64,000 nucleotides of DNA from Lichina pygmaea (taxonomy: Eukaryota > Ascomycota > Lichinomycetes > Lichinales > Lichinaceae). This document shows, piece after piece, positions 42,199-54,217 of the stretch. How positions within the stretch are numbered: the stretch's first letter is position 1; every line of letters starts with the position of its first letter. The stretch is taken from NCBI GenBank assembly GCA_963422465.1, contig OY730175.1:1798001-1862000 (forward strand), written 5' to 3'. Below the pieces are notes generated by a model that did no database searches, was not told the DNA's origin, and saw only the letters and a list, made by a program, of their open reading frames with translations. Made by a program: the position numbers and the translations under genes.

Positions 42199-43602
42199 AT
42201 GTCAAAGAAAAAACCAGAGAAAGAGAAAGAAAACCAGCCTTCTCCAAGCTCCCAGCAACCCCCAGTGGCTAACTCCCTGACAGACCAATCCCAGACTCAA
42301 GAAAAAGAAGAAGAGAAGAGGCTGACACCTCCCCAGCTAGTGGAAGAATAGCTTATCCACACAAAAACTCCCCAACACATCAAAAAAGCATAGGATAGTA
42401 TTCTGTCCAAAGTGGCAGAAGCTCTGGACAAAGATGTCTCTACTCACTCACCTAACTCCCAGAGTCTCCAGAAGATACTTGAGAGACTGGACAGTATTGA
42501 GAAACAAGTCCAAAAACAAAACACCAAGCCGACATATGCCCAGGCAGCCCAGAAAACAGTAGGACAGGAAATCCCTGTTCCAACCAGAATCCACAGTGAA
42601 ATCACTATCAGACCTGGAACTCAGACTGGCCAGTTAGCAAACAGAACACCAGCCCAGCTCATGGAAGCTCTCAAGAAGAAAACACCACTCTCCTGCCAAA
42701 AAGAAATAAGAGCAGCCAGAAAACTACCCTCAGGAGATATTATAATCTCTCTGGAAACTCCTCAAGCCAAGACTCAGCTAGAGGAAAACAAGGACTGGAT
42801 CCCAGCTGTCTTTACAGCAGAGGCCAAGATATCACCCAGAATCTTTCCAGTGCTAGTCCATGGAGTGCAGACAAAAGACTTCAAGCCAGAAAACCTGGAG
42901 GAAACAAAAAAAACAATCTTCTCCCAAAACCCTGGGATGGAAAGTAAGGTCAACATCCTAAGAACCTACTGGTCCAGAAAAGCCAAACTCCTCCAGAAGC
43001 CAGTCACATCTCTACATCTGGATCTAGCCACCCCAGAGCAAGCAAACCTTCTAATTGAGAAAGGAGTAGTTCTAGGATACACTCTACATGAAGTAGAACC
43101 AGCCCTGCTAGCAACATCAGTCACCCAGTGCTACAAATGTGCTAGGTTTGGACACCAAGCACGCACTTGCCAAGCCCAAGCCCAGTGCACAGCCTGTGGA
43201 GGAAAGCATGCCAGAAGAGACTACCAGACTTCTCCAGAAACTCTAACACCAAAATGTGCAAACTGCAAGGGAAACCACCCAGCCTGGTCAAAGTCCTGCC
43301 AGAAAAAACAGGAAGCAATCCAGAAAGCAAGAGAGGTATGGCTAGCAAGACCAGGGAGGTACACAACAGCTCCCAGACTAGCTCTACCTCAGACTCCCTC
43401 AACACAAGAAAAAGAGCCAAGTCTACAAGACAGACAAGAAGCTAAGAAAAGAAAACAAGGGGAAGTACTAAGAGCATGCTCAAGCTCAAGACTGAACACT
43501 CAGCTCCCCACTTTCCCACTTGCACAGAACTCAGAGTTCCAAATCAACATACCCAGAAAAAAGGCTACTGAGATCTTGGAAGACTCTAGCCAAGAGGATT
43601 AA
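42199..43602 (+). pseudogene. LINE L ORF1 (RNA-binding, three zinc knuckles)
   Basis: The start ATG at 42199 is followed by a Lys- and Gln-rich disordered N-terminus; then a central domain (KEIRAARKLPSGDIIISLET, VHGVQTKDF, ILRTYWSRKAKLL); and knuckles at about 43129-43315: CYKCARFGHQARTC, a second in which the last Cys is Tyr, and CANCKGNHPAWSKSC. Such ORF1 proteins bind the element RNA. Two TAG codons (42349-42351 and 42391-42393) break the N-terminal third. The last codon TAA (43600-43602) overlaps the ORF2 ATG as TAATG. Confidence 0.85.
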
Positions 43603-45756
43603 TGAGTTACTCCACACTTAACCTTCTCCAGTACAATGTCCAGAAAAACCAGACATGCCAAGAACTTCTACTGGCAAACCCTAGACTACAGGAAGTGGAC
43701 ATCATCACTCTGCAAGAACTCTGGAAAAACCCCCACCAAGAATCAAGCATCTCTACAACATTCTCAGCCTTCTACTCTTTACAAAGCCAGGAGCTAGGGA
43801 GAACACTTGTTCTTGTTAACAGAAGAATTTTGCAGTCATCTATAAGCCCAATTTTCTGGAGTAAAGATCTAGTCTCCTTGGAGATAAGAGTTCAAACAAA
43901 GTCATTCTGGATCCACAACCTCTATTTCACACCCACAAGCCAAAGAAACTATAGAGAGTCAGCTCAGACTCTTCTAGACCTACTGGAACAAGCTATCCAA
44001 AAAGAGGGTGAACATATTCTCCTGACAGACTCAAATCTCCACCACCCAAGTTGGTCAAAGTCAAGCCAGCTATACTCAGAACTGGCCTTATCCTTCAAGA
44101 ACCTAACAGACAAATAGGGACTAGAGCTGGCAATAGCTCTCTACACACCAACAAAAGCAAGACCTCTTCTAGAACCACCTTCATCAGCAATTGATCTTTC
44201 TTTTATTTCAAGTTCTTTACTTAATTCTCTTATTTACTCACAAATTAACATGAGATTCCACACAGGGTCAGACCACAGACCAGTGCACACAATTCTCAGT
44301 CTGGAGACTCCAAGAAAAACCAGAACAGACAAAAAGAACTAGAGAACTCTGGATGCTAGTCAAGCAAGACAAGAAGCTGATAACCTACCACCTATTGCAT
44401 CTCTTACTAGCAAGAAAGAAGTGGATGATTACCTGGAAAGACTGGACAAAACTCTCCAAGAAATTGCAAACAAGACAACCCAACCTTGCAAAGAGTCCAG
44501 ATATGCAGTACTATGGTGGAACCAGGAAATCAAAGAAATAATCCAGGAGGAAAGAAAAGTAAGAAGAAAAGTACTCCAAGACCAAGAGGAAACCACCAGA
44601 CTAGAGGAGATAACTAAAAAGAAAAAGAGTCTGATCAGACAAGCCAAAAGAAAGACATTCAGAACACATCTCCACCAGCTAGCAGAAACCCAGGACTACT
44701 GGAGAATTGCCAAATGGGGAAAAGAAAAAGCCGGCAAAGTTCCTGACCTACCAATGGTCCCAGAACTTATAGGACAACAAGGACAGCTGGCAAAGTCTTT
44801 TGAAGAGAAAACAGAAGCTTTCAGGACTCAATTCTTCCCTCTTCCCCTACAGCCAGAGCCAGAGGAACAGGACCTGCCAGAAGAAACCCAGGAATAGCAA
44901 CTATCCCAAGAAGTCTCCAAGGAAGAAGTACAAGAGGTTCTAAAGAAGAAAAAATCTCTCTCAGCACCAGGCCAAGATACTCTACCAAATGGATTTCTAA
45001 GAGCACTGGGAGACCCTTTCAACAAAAGAATTGCTAAGGTTTTGGAGGCTTGCTGGAGACTGGAATACTTTCCAGACAGGTACAAGTCAGCCAAGACAAT
45101 CTGCCTAAGGAAACCTGGCAAGAGATCCTACTGTCAAGCAAAAGCATGGCGCCCTATAGCTCTCCTGAATACAATTGGGAAGCTAATAGAAGCTATTACA
45201 GCTGCAAGACTAAGTGAACTAGCTGAGAAAGAAAATCTCTTGCCAGAAATCCAGATGGGATTCAGAAAAGGAAGATCAACAGAATCAGCACTTTTTCTTC
45301 TGACCTCCCAGGTAGAAAAGATCTGGAAAGAAGGAATGGTTGCTAGTCTTCTCTCTCTAGACATCTCTGGAGCCTATGACAGAGTCTTGCCAGAAGTTCT
45401 CAGAAAGATCCTGATTAAGAGAATGATTCCTAAGTGGTTTGTATCCTGGATCTTTTCCTTCACTACTTCACGTACTACCTCTCTGGTGTTTGATGACTCA
45501 GAACCCCCCCAGTTCCCTATATACTGTGGAGTCCCTCAAGGATCACCTTTCTCTCCTATTCTATTTCTTTTCTATATCTCAGAACTGCACAATACTGTAC
45601 ACACCCCTGAGAAAGGAGTTTCAGCACTTGGTTTTGCAGATGACACTAATCTTCTTGCATTCTCCTCCTCCTTGAAAAGCAACCTTCTCAAGTTGAAGTC
45701 TACACATTCCAAATGTCAGGACTGGGCAAGAAAACATAGTATGAAGTTTGCACCTG
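43602..45756 (+). pseudogene. LINE L ORF2, endonuclease and RT (L2, 5' section)
   Basis: The ATG at 43602 overlaps the ORF1 stop (TAATG). Endonuclease about residues 1-200: LNLLQYNVQKNQTC, DIITLQELW and LTDSNLHHPSW, which hold the catalytic Asn, Glu, Asp and His residues of the APE-type fold. Then a coiled linker, RT with KAWRPIALLNTIGKL, GFRKGRSTES, SLDISGAYDRV, GVPQGSPFSPILF and GFADDTN, up to APEK where Gypsy B2 is inserted. Three TAG codons at 44115, 44340 and 44895 interrupt an otherwise single frame; L3 has TGG at the position of the second. Confidence 0.88.
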
Positions 45757-45761
45757 AAAAG

Positions 45762-46032
45762 TGTGACGAGGCAATAGCAGAGCAGAACTCAAGCCTAACT
45801 GATTTGGTAACCTTGACCTGACTTGGCTTGAGACTTGAGACTTCGATTGATGTACAAGGCGAAAGACGAGGAAGGAAAAGAGAAAAGAAGAGAAGAAGCT
45901 GGGGGAGCAGGAGAAGTTCTTATAGGCAGGGGATCAGGCAACAGCGGAGCAAACAGGCAAACAGTGCAGATGGGACTTCCCGGCAAGGTGCGTGGCTTGT
46001 GCCAGATATGCAACTGGGCCAGAACTGTGACA
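45762..46032 (-). repeat. 3' LTR of B2
   Basis: 271 bp, TGTGACGAGG to CTGTGACA. The polypurine tract complement follows (TTACCCCCCTCC). Confidence 0.92.
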
Positions 46033-46230
46033 TTACCCCCCTCCTTCACATGGTGAACTCCTGTGAGCCTCAGGCCACTCGTGGGTGTAGTTCCGTGGCT
46101 GTGGTTTCCTTGGGTATTTCTCATGGAAGTTGTAGATGGTGTCTTTGGCGTTGTCAAGATGCTCAATAGGCTCTTCAGTGGTATCTTCGATTGGCCATCC
46201 AGACTATTTGACCAGGTACTTGAACTTCTG

Positions 46231-47472
46231 TCAAGATGTTGCTGGCTTGGAGTCAAGGATTTCTTCAACCTGGAACTCTTCATCTGTGTCTTGACCAATG
46301 ACAGGGCCAGGGTGTTCATTTGATTGGCCAGGGATAGGATTAGCAGGTGTCAGATGTAGAAGGGAAACATGAAAGACAGGGTGGATCTTGAGAGTGTGTG
46401 GAAGCTCCAGATGGCAGGCACGGCTTCTGACTGTCTTCAACACCTTGAATAGTCCAATCCACTTGTCATCAAGCTTTTTGCATGGGCGGCGTGTCCTGAT
46501 GTTCTTGGTATTCAGCCAAACAAGATCTCCAGTTTGATAGGATGGTGACAGGACTTGATGCAAATTGGCGGTGTGAGCTTGAGCTTCCTGGGATAGTCGG
46601 AGTTCAGCTTGCAACTGTTCCAGAATCTGCGTTATTTCTCCAGAGATTTCCATAGCATCTTGGTTGCAGGCTTCACCCATGGGTGTGATGCTGAGCCGTG
46701 GATGGAACCCTTTGTTGGCAAAGAACAGTGACATGCCAGAGGAATCAGACTGGGAGTTGTTCTGCGTGAACTCTGCCAGAGGAAGCCATTGGACCCAGTC
46801 ATCTTGGAGATAGTTGACATAGGATCTCAGGTAGCGTTCAAGCTCCTGATTCTCTTGTTCTGTCTGACCATCTGTCTCTGGGTGGTGTCCTGAGGATAGT
46901 CGTAGCATGACGTCAAGATGGGCACAGAGTGCTTTCCAGAATAAGCTGACAAACTGACCTCCTCTATGTGAGACAATGCTCCTGGGCAAGCCATGGGTAC
47001 AGACAACAAACTGGATGAACATCCAGACAAGATGTGAGGTTGTTATCTCAGCACATAGCACAAAGTGGTGTTCTTTGGTGAGACAGTCAGTGATGACCCA
47101 GATGTGCTTGGCACCAGGGAAGCAGGCATCTCTTGACTTGGGCAAGTCAGTAATGAAATCCATAGCCAGATCCTGCCAATGTTGCTGAGGCATGGGAAGA
47201 GACAGCAGCTCTCCTTGGCGATCACAGGCAGGCTTTGCTTGAGAGCAGACATGACAATTCCTGATGTACTGCCGTATGATGTTCACTATCTTTGGCCAAT
47301 AGTACCAACAAGACAGAAGATTGTGGGTCTTGGCAATTCCAGTGTGGCCAGCCATTGCTTGGTCATGGGCTTCTTGGAACAGGTGTAGATGTAGCTCATT
47401 GTTCTCAGGGATCCAGAGTTGGTTCTTGTAGAAGAGACAGTTATTTTCCAAGCTGCAGTCTGAGAGAGACAC
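46231..47472 (-). pseudogene. Integrase region of B2 (fossil, largely open)
   Basis: 413 residues: HLHLFQEAHDQAMAGHTGIA and CHVCSQAKPACDR (HHCC zinc domain), the core with DLAMDFITDLPKSRD, then [14 protein letters not shown] and [19 protein letters not shown] (D,D,E region), GDLVWLNTKNIRTRRPCKKL (GPY/F-like) and a short C-terminal EEILDSKPATS. The C-terminus looks like the beginning of a chromodomain, without its aromatic cage part. Confidence 0.88.
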
Positions 47473-47475
47473 TTC

Positions 47476-49200
47476 TCAACTGTGCCTGACACCATCCCTT
47501 AGCATCTGTGACACTGTTGCCACTGGATCACCTTCAGCAAGGTTGTTATAGGCAGCTTGGATAACATCTGAAAGAGGTGTAGCATCAGGTTCAGTGTCAA
47601 CTGGTGCAGCTTCTGAACATCTCAGGATCTGGATGGGCTTGACTTGAACCTCTGAATGTGCAAGATTCTTGGGCTTGAGGATGACTTGCTCCATGAAGTC
47701 TTGACAGAGATCACTGTCTGACAGGAGGTCTTGGGAATGTTGAGTGAGGGCGTCGGCCTTGCACTGACTGCCTGGACGGTAGCTGATCTTGAAATTGAAG
47801 TGTGACAAGAACTCGCTCTAACAGGCTTGACAGCAGGAAAGGCACTTTGACAACATGAAGTACTCCAAGTTCTTGTGATCAGAGATCACTTTGACAGGTT
47901 CTGGAGATCCTTCAAGCTCTGCTCGCTATTCTTCAAAGGCACAGACAATTGCCAGCAACTCTTTGTCGTAGATTTTGTAGTTGCATTCTGCTGGCAGGTG
48001 GTGGTGTGACAAGAAGGCAACAGGGCGTAGAACTCCTTCATGGTCTGGCTGTGACAGGACAGCACCAGAGACGTAGTCAGAAGTGTCAGTCTCAACAACA
48101 CACTCCTTCTCCAGATCAAAGTGCTGCAGGATGGGTGCAGTGCTGAACGCCTTCTTGATACTTTCAAACAAGTGCTGCTCTGGGGTTTCCCACTTGAAGG
48201 CAACATTCTTCTTGGTCAGAGCTGTGAGCAGGGATACAAGCTTGGCAAAGTCTTTGATGAACTGGCAGTAGAAGTTTGCAAAGGTAATGAAGCTCTGCAC
48301 TTCCTTGAGACTGGCAGGAGGCTTCCACTCCTTGATGGTGTCAGTCTTGGCTGGGTCCATACTCACAGATCCAGGTCGGCTGTCTTCAGTGGCAGACTGA
48401 ATGATGAGGCCAAGGTACTTGACTTGATGGACTTCAAAGTCACACTTGGAGATGTCAACTTGCAGGCTTGCATCTTGTAGTTGACTGAGAACAAGCTTGA
48501 CATGCTTCCGGAGTTCCTTGAGTGTCTGACTGTAGATAAGGATGTCATCCACATAGGCAGTGCCAAAGACGTCAAGGATGTCAGGTCCCAAAACATCATT
48601 GATGTAGTTCTGGAATGTGCTTGGAGCATTGGCAAGACCAAAGGGCATGACAAGGTATTCGTAGAGGCCTGAGTGTGTGTGGAACGCAGTCTTCCATTCT
48701 TCACCTTCCTTCATCCGGATATGGTTGAAGGCACCAACAATGTCAAGCTTGGTGTACCACACAGCTTTGCAAAGCTGGTCCAACATCTCCCGGATCAGTG
48801 GTAGGGGGTAAGAGTTCTTGATAGTGATAGTGTTGAGTGCTCTGTAGTCTACACAGAAACACAATCCACCTCCTGGCTTCTTGACAAAGAGGACTGGTGC
48901 AGCAGCAGGTGATGAAGATGCTTGAATAAAGCCCTTGTTCAGGTTCTCTGTCAGGTATTTCTTGAGAACTTCAAGTTCTTCTCTGCTCATGCTGTACAGA
49001 GGTCCAGAGGGTGCCTGGATTCCTGGTTCCATCTTGATCTTGTGGTCAACTCCTGGGCGTAGAGGAGGAAGCTTGTCAGCGTCATCCTTGCTGAAGATGT
49101 CCAGGAACTTGTGGTACTGAGCAGGGAGAAGTGTGGCAGGGTCCACACACTTCTTTGGCTTCAACGCCTGCTCAATGTCTCTCAGAGAAACACTGAACAC
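47476..49200 (-). pseudogene. RT and RNase H region of B2 (fossil, largely open)
   Basis: Reading leftward: LDIFSKDDADKLPPLRPGVD (RT N-terminus), FCVDYRALNTITIKNSYPLP, FGLANAPSTFQNYIND, AYVDDILIYSQTL, FITFANFYCQFIKDFAKL, then RNase [20 protein letters not shown] and the KELLAIVCAFEE block. It gives the reference order for B1 and B3. Confidence 0.88.
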
Positions 49201-49429
49201 CTGGTGATCTGGCTTGGCAGCAAGGAGAGAAAATGCGGCAGCATTGATGGAGATTGGCGTGGCAGAAAGAGGCTTGGGATCCTGAGGCTTTCCAGCAGAC
49301 GTCTTGGCTTCAAGATCTAAAGAGATTGGATAGCCATTGTTTGACTTAAGGCATGCGGATCAGCAGTGATCTGACTTGAACATGATTGAGGTGTTTGCCC
49401 AATCAATGTGTGGCCTGTGCTTCTGGAGC

Positions 49430-50760
49430 TATGGCATCCCCAGAATCACATCATAGTGAAGACCAGAAGACACAAAGAGAGAGACTTCTTCCTGGTGCAC
49501 ACCATGTGCTGTGGTCATGATTGTCTTGGTGAGATGTGTGGTTTGTGATGTCTTGCCATCGAACAATCACAATGTGCGTGGGTAGGGGAGAGGTTCTTGG
49601 TGAAGAGATTGCGCAAAGGAAGCACCAATGCAGCCAAATGCTGAACAGCCAGAGTCAATAAGAGCATTGCACTTGAATTTCCCATCTAGAATACAAGGAA
49701 GAAACAAGCACTTGCTGTCCAATTGCTGGTCTGGAGACAGATAGCCAACATGGAGATCCTTTTCATATCCTTGGGTGCGACGATGACCAAGGACTACTTG
49801 TTTTCTGACTCTGGAGTAGTCTCAACAGTGGCAGACTTGGTGGTGGTCGTGGTGGTGGCAACAACAGGCATGCTTTTCACTGGACAGAAGGTTGAGACAT
49901 GACCTTGGTTCCCATAGTAGAAGCAGAGGCCTTTGCTTCGGTGATGTTCTCACTCTTCTGGTGTCAGCTTAGAGTGGCTGAGATCCATAGTAGGACTTGG
50001 TGGCTGTGGCGTGAAGACTGGCTTGATGAACCCTGGACACAGAACTGAAGCTCCTGACCGTGGAACTGGGGCTTGGGTGGGAGGTGCTTGACGTGGACAG
50101 TGAGAGTTGGCAGAAGTGGCACACAACTGGTTGTCCTGCAGCTGGCATTCCTCAACAAGCTTCTGATAGCTGATGTCCTTGAGGTTGATGCTGACAAGCT
50201 GCTTGGCAAGCTCTTCAGAGACAGCGCATCAAAGATGGCACTTCAAGGCCTTGTTGTTGAAGCCTGTGTGTGGAGCATACTGATTGAACTCTGTGAAGAA
50301 CTCGGCAAAGGAACGGTTGGCCTGACGTAAGGTGATAAGCTTCCTCTGAGCTAGGAACTCTGGGTCTGGGTCGGAGAAGGCGTTCCGGAGATCTTGGATA
50401 ATATTGTGCCAGTCAATGTACTGGCCAGCCATGATCTTAGCTGAGATGTAGGACTGTGCAGTGCCAGTCGTGCGTGAAAAGACGTACGCAATCTGCGATG
50501 TTTCCGTGGGGTACCAGTCAGTGTTGAGCGTCATCTTGAGTGACAGTGACATGATGAAGCTCTCAAGCTTCTCATGCGTGATTTCCGTGTTTCCGCCATC
50601 GCTACTGAAGATCTCTGGGTCAGCAGTGTGTTCAGACTTGGACTTGGGAGTAGTGTTAGTAGCTTGAATTCACATGAACTCTGCAAACATGTTGCGAAGG
50701 AACTTGTTATTTCCAGCAACTGGTATAGCTTGGTCTGGTTGTTGAGACATGACAAGGACG
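49430..50760 (-). pseudogene. Gag and protease region of B2 (fossil)
   Basis: Gag from about 50750, with the capsid-like MTLNTDWYPTETSQIAYVFS and AQSYISAKIMAGQYIDWHNI (50229-50552) and a CCHC-like knuckle near 49920. The protease lies near 49630-49680. Frame breaks are present. The function would be the particle shell and polyprotein cleavage. Confidence 0.82.
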
Positions 50761-50808
50761 TGAACGTGGCTTGGTGAAGTGTGTTATGGTTGGGTAGGTC
50801 TTTCGCAG

Positions 50809-51079
50809 TGTGACAAGGCAATGGCAGAGCAGAACTCAAGCCTAACTGATTTGGTAACCTTGACCTGACTTGGCTTGAGACTTGAGACTTGGATTGATGT
50901 ACAAGGCGAAAGACAAGGAAGGAAAAGAGAAAAGAAGAGAAGAAGCTGGGGGAGTAGGAGAAGTTCTTATAGGCAGGGGATCAGGCAACAGCGGAGCAAA
51001 CAGGCAAACAGTGCAGATGGGACTTCCCGGCAAGGTGTGTGGCTTGTGCCAGATATGCAACTGGGCCAGAACCGTGACA
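50809..51079 (-). repeat. 5' LTR of B2
   Basis: 271 bp, the partner of 45762-46032, followed by the AAAAG duplication. Confidence 0.92.
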
Positions 51080-51084
51080 AAAAG

Positions 51085-52164
51085 TATGAACTTCTCCATT
51101 TTTCTAGAAGAAGAAGAGACAATCTTCAGCTCAGTCTAAGACTTGGAGAAGTGGTACTTCAACCAAAAGAAGAAGTGCGCATCTTGGGACTTTACTTTGA
51201 CTCAAAACTTGTCTGGAAAAAACACCAAAAAATCATGTCACAGAAAGCCTCCAAATATTTCTCAGCTTTATCCAGAACAACCTACTCTACTTGGGGACTA
51301 CCAGTCCTAACAGCACGTCATGTCTACACTGCTATACTAAGATCTTTTCTTAGTTATGCAGTAGGAGTCTGGTTCAATCCCCAAAAGAAACTCTCTAATA
51401 TTATTTCATTATCTACTTTCCAAAATAAATGTTTAAGAACTATAGGAGGTGTCTTTAAAGCCACTCCTATTTTCCTACTTGAATCAGAACTATTTCTACC
51501 CCCTCTAGACTTATACTTCAAGCTGAGAACAGCATGTTTTCTTTCATCTTTCTATTCAAACACACTACCCAACTCTCCTTCTACACTTCTCCACAAACTA
51601 CACAGTCAAATTTCTCTCTATGTTTCTTCTCTCAGAACTACACCAAAGTCTCTGACAACTATTTCTCTAAACTGGAGAACAGTCTGGCTGGAACAACTAA
51701 CTACTAACCAAGACTTCTCAAAGAAAAGTCTACAGAAGGTTTTCCACAAAGAATGGGAAGCCAGATGGCAGGTAAGCAGAGGAAATTGTTCTGCTATTTG
51801 GGACATGTTCACCAGAAGGCCACAGAAGAAAAACCTCAATATCTTCAAAGATTTGAGAAAAGCTGAGTCTAGTCTATTTCTTCAAATTCTGTCAGCAAGA
51901 ATAGGACTGGCCAGTTTTCTTTTCAGAGCAAATGTTCCAGACTTTAACTCCCCTCTATGCACATGTGGTTTTGGAGAAGAAACAGCCCAACACATCACTT
52001 TTTTCTGTAACAAATTTTCAAACCAAAGACAACAAGTCCAATTCCCTCTACAAGATTTCCCATCTATCTTATTCTCCTCCAAGCTACTTCCTAAACTTCT
52101 TTTCTGGTTTATGTCTTTGAAAAGACTTGACCAGTTCAACCTAGCCCACCAACTCTCTTTCTAA
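51085..52164 (+). pseudogene. LINE L ORF2, C-terminal part (L2, 3' section)
   Basis: Continuation after B2: YELLHFSRRRRDNLQLS, the thumb LYFDSKLVWKKHQKIM, the connection region with PPLDLYFKLRTACF, and the C-terminal CTCGFGEETAQHITFFC, stop at 52164. No stop codon in this part. Nearly identical to L-d. Confidence 0.9.
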
Positions 52165-52169
52165 GCTCT

Positions 52170-52579
52170 ACCAAGTCAACTGTTTGTTTTAACAAATAGC
52201 TACATGTACAAATTTCCTTAGCTACTGCATATTCCACAAGATTTTCCCTAGTCTCTCCCAAGCTCCAGTTTTTATTCCTCCAAAGGTTTTCTGGAGAAAC
52301 AAACATGTACCTAGAAGTTCTGCATGGCTCTACAGCTAAATCAGTGTAAGAATAAAATAAAATAAAATAAAACCAAGTCAACTGTTTGTTTTAACAAATA
52401 GCTACATGTACAAATTTCCTTAGCTACTGCATATTCCACAAGATTTTCCCTAGTCTCTCCCAAGCTCCAGTTTTTATTCCTCCAAAGGTTTTCTGGAGAA
52501 ATAAACATGTACCTAGAAGTTCTGCATGGCTCTACAGCTAAATCAGTGTAAGAATGAAATAAAATAAAATAAAATAAAA
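52170..52579 (+). repeat. Tandemly duplicated 3' UTR and tail of LINE L2
   Basis: Copy 1 is 52170-52371 (202 bp, ending in (TAAAA)n); copy 2 is 52372-52579 (208 bp, with a longer tail). They are nearly identical. L-d, a close relative, has only one copy. This fits the reverse transcriptase jumping back to a 3' end during insertion. Confidence 0.93.
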
Positions 52580-52591
52580 TATATCTTCCAT

Positions 52592-54212
52592 GTTTGTTTT
52601 TCTGGCATGGTAGACACTTGCTGATGTAGCTTGTGATATGTTGTCAGAGGTTGATGACATTGTTCCCTGCCTGTTAGATAAGGTCTGTGGTTTTGGTGAT
52701 TCCTGGGTGACCATGTGCTGGATTATTGTGGTAGTTCCTTATTAGTTCTTCAGTGTCTTCTGCTGTGAGCTTGTTGATCTGTGGTTGAGGCACCAGGTTT
52801 CCTTGCTAGTCCTGCTGTAAGATTGTTCCTTGGCGTTCATCATCTTCCATGTGGTTTTTTCGTCAGCTTAGTGCGTCTGCTCTCCTATTGTCTTGTCCGG
52901 GGGTGTACAAGATCTTGAACTTGTGTTGCCCTAGAAGTTCAGCCTATCTGACTTGCTGTCTGTTCAGCTTCTTGGTTATCGTGAACATTGTCAGATTCTT
53001 GTGGTCTGTGAGAATGGTGAGTTCAGAACTGCTTTCCACATACACTCTCCAGTGTTCGAGTGCGTTGACAACTGCCAGTAGCTCTTTGTCGTGGATATCA
53101 TAGTTTTATTCTGCTTGTGACATTTTGTGTGAGTAGTAGGCAACTGGGTGCTATTTGCCATCTGCCTGTTGGCATAGACATACTCCCACTGCTTGGTCTG
53201 AAGTGTCTGTTTTGATTTGTGTTGGCTGGCCTGTCTTGAAGTTGAGGAGAACTGGTTCCTTGGCGCAAGTGTCCTTGAGCTGTTAGAATACTTTTTGTTG
53301 TCTCTCCGTCCACCAGTACTCCACATCCTTCTTTGTGAGTTCTGTCAGTGGTGTTGCTGTCTGTGAGTAGTTCTTGATGAACTGTCAGTTGAAGTTGGCA
53401 AATCCTAGGAATGCTTGTACTTCCTTGACTGATGTCAGTGTTGGCTATTGCTAAATCACTTTGACTTTCTCAGAGTCAATCTTGATCTCTTTGATTCCTA
53501 TAATGTATCCGAGGAATTCAACTTCCAGTTTGTTGAACTTGCATTTCTTCAGGTTGAGCTTGAGCCCTGCTTTTTGTAGGTATCGTAGAACATCCTTCAC
53601 ATGTTTGGTATGTTCCTGTTGTGTTTTCGAGTAGACAAGAATATCATCCAGGTAGGTGATAGCTGTTTGGTCCAGGTGTGCTCTGGTGATGTTGTTGATC
53701 AATGCTTGACATGTTGCTGGTGCATTCGTGAGTCTGAATAGCATAACCAGATACTTGTAGTGTCTGTATCAGGTTCTGAAAGCTGTCTTCCATTCTTCTC
53801 CTTTTTTCATGTGTATCAGGTTGTATACTTCTTTCAAGTCCAGCTTGGTGAAGATTGTAGCTTGGCTGATCCTGTCTCACAATTTGTTCGCATTTGGCAA
53901 CAGATATCAGTTCTTGATGGTAATATTGTTGAGTTTCCTGTAATCCACACAAAGTTGAAGACTTCTGTTTTTCTTTAGTGCAAATAGTATTGGGTATCCT
54001 GCTGGCAATTGAGATTCTCGAATAAAATCCTTTTTCAGGTTTTCCTCCAGGTACTCGCAAAGTACTTGGAGCTCTTTCTCTGATAACTGGTAAATTAGTC
54101 CAAATTCTGGCTCTGTCCCTGGTTGCAACTTGATCTCATGATCCCAAGGTTAGTGCTTAGGTAACACTGCTGTTGTTGTCTCTTCCTGAAAGAGGTTATC
54201 ATACCCAGGTCA
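52592..54212 (-). pseudogene. RT, RNase H and integrase N-part of A3 (fossil)
   Basis: Parallel to A1 6240-7870. RT blocks FRLTNAPATCQALINN and AITYLDDILVYSKTQQEHTK (53451-53744); RNase H segments in the 52991-53326 region; integrase zinc-domain remnants at 52592-52850. Broken in several places. Cut by C2 at 54213. Confidence 0.85.
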
Positions 54213-54217
54213 GTACT

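Larger units (their letters stand above)
45762..51079 (-). mobile_element. Ty3/Gypsy element B2, complete in layout (fossil)
   Basis: 5' LTR 50809-51079, 3' LTR 45762-46032, with AAAAG duplicated at 45757-45761 and 51080-51084. Internal order: gag, protease, RT, RNase H, integrase, polypurine tract at 46033. The LTRs differ at about seven positions by eye in 271 bp, mostly at CpG. Long open stretches remain (46231-47472 and 47926-49200). It looks broken at several points; it is the best-preserved B copy. There is no antisense cysteine cluster and no LTR array. Confidence 0.93.
41511..52579 (+). mobile_element. LINE copy L2, near full length, carrying Gypsy B2
   Basis: Flanked by the perfect 12-bp duplication TATATCTTCCAT (41499-41510 and 52580-52591) in the A3 integrase gene; A1 shows the uninterrupted site near 6238-6250. 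Without B2 (45762-51079) it measures about 5.7 kb: 5' UTR 41511-42198, ORF1, ORF2, 3' UTR, and a second tandem copy of the 3' UTR. It has no frame shifts that I can see, but five in-frame TAG codons (two in ORF1, three in ORF2), so it is inactive though young. Confidence 0.93.
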
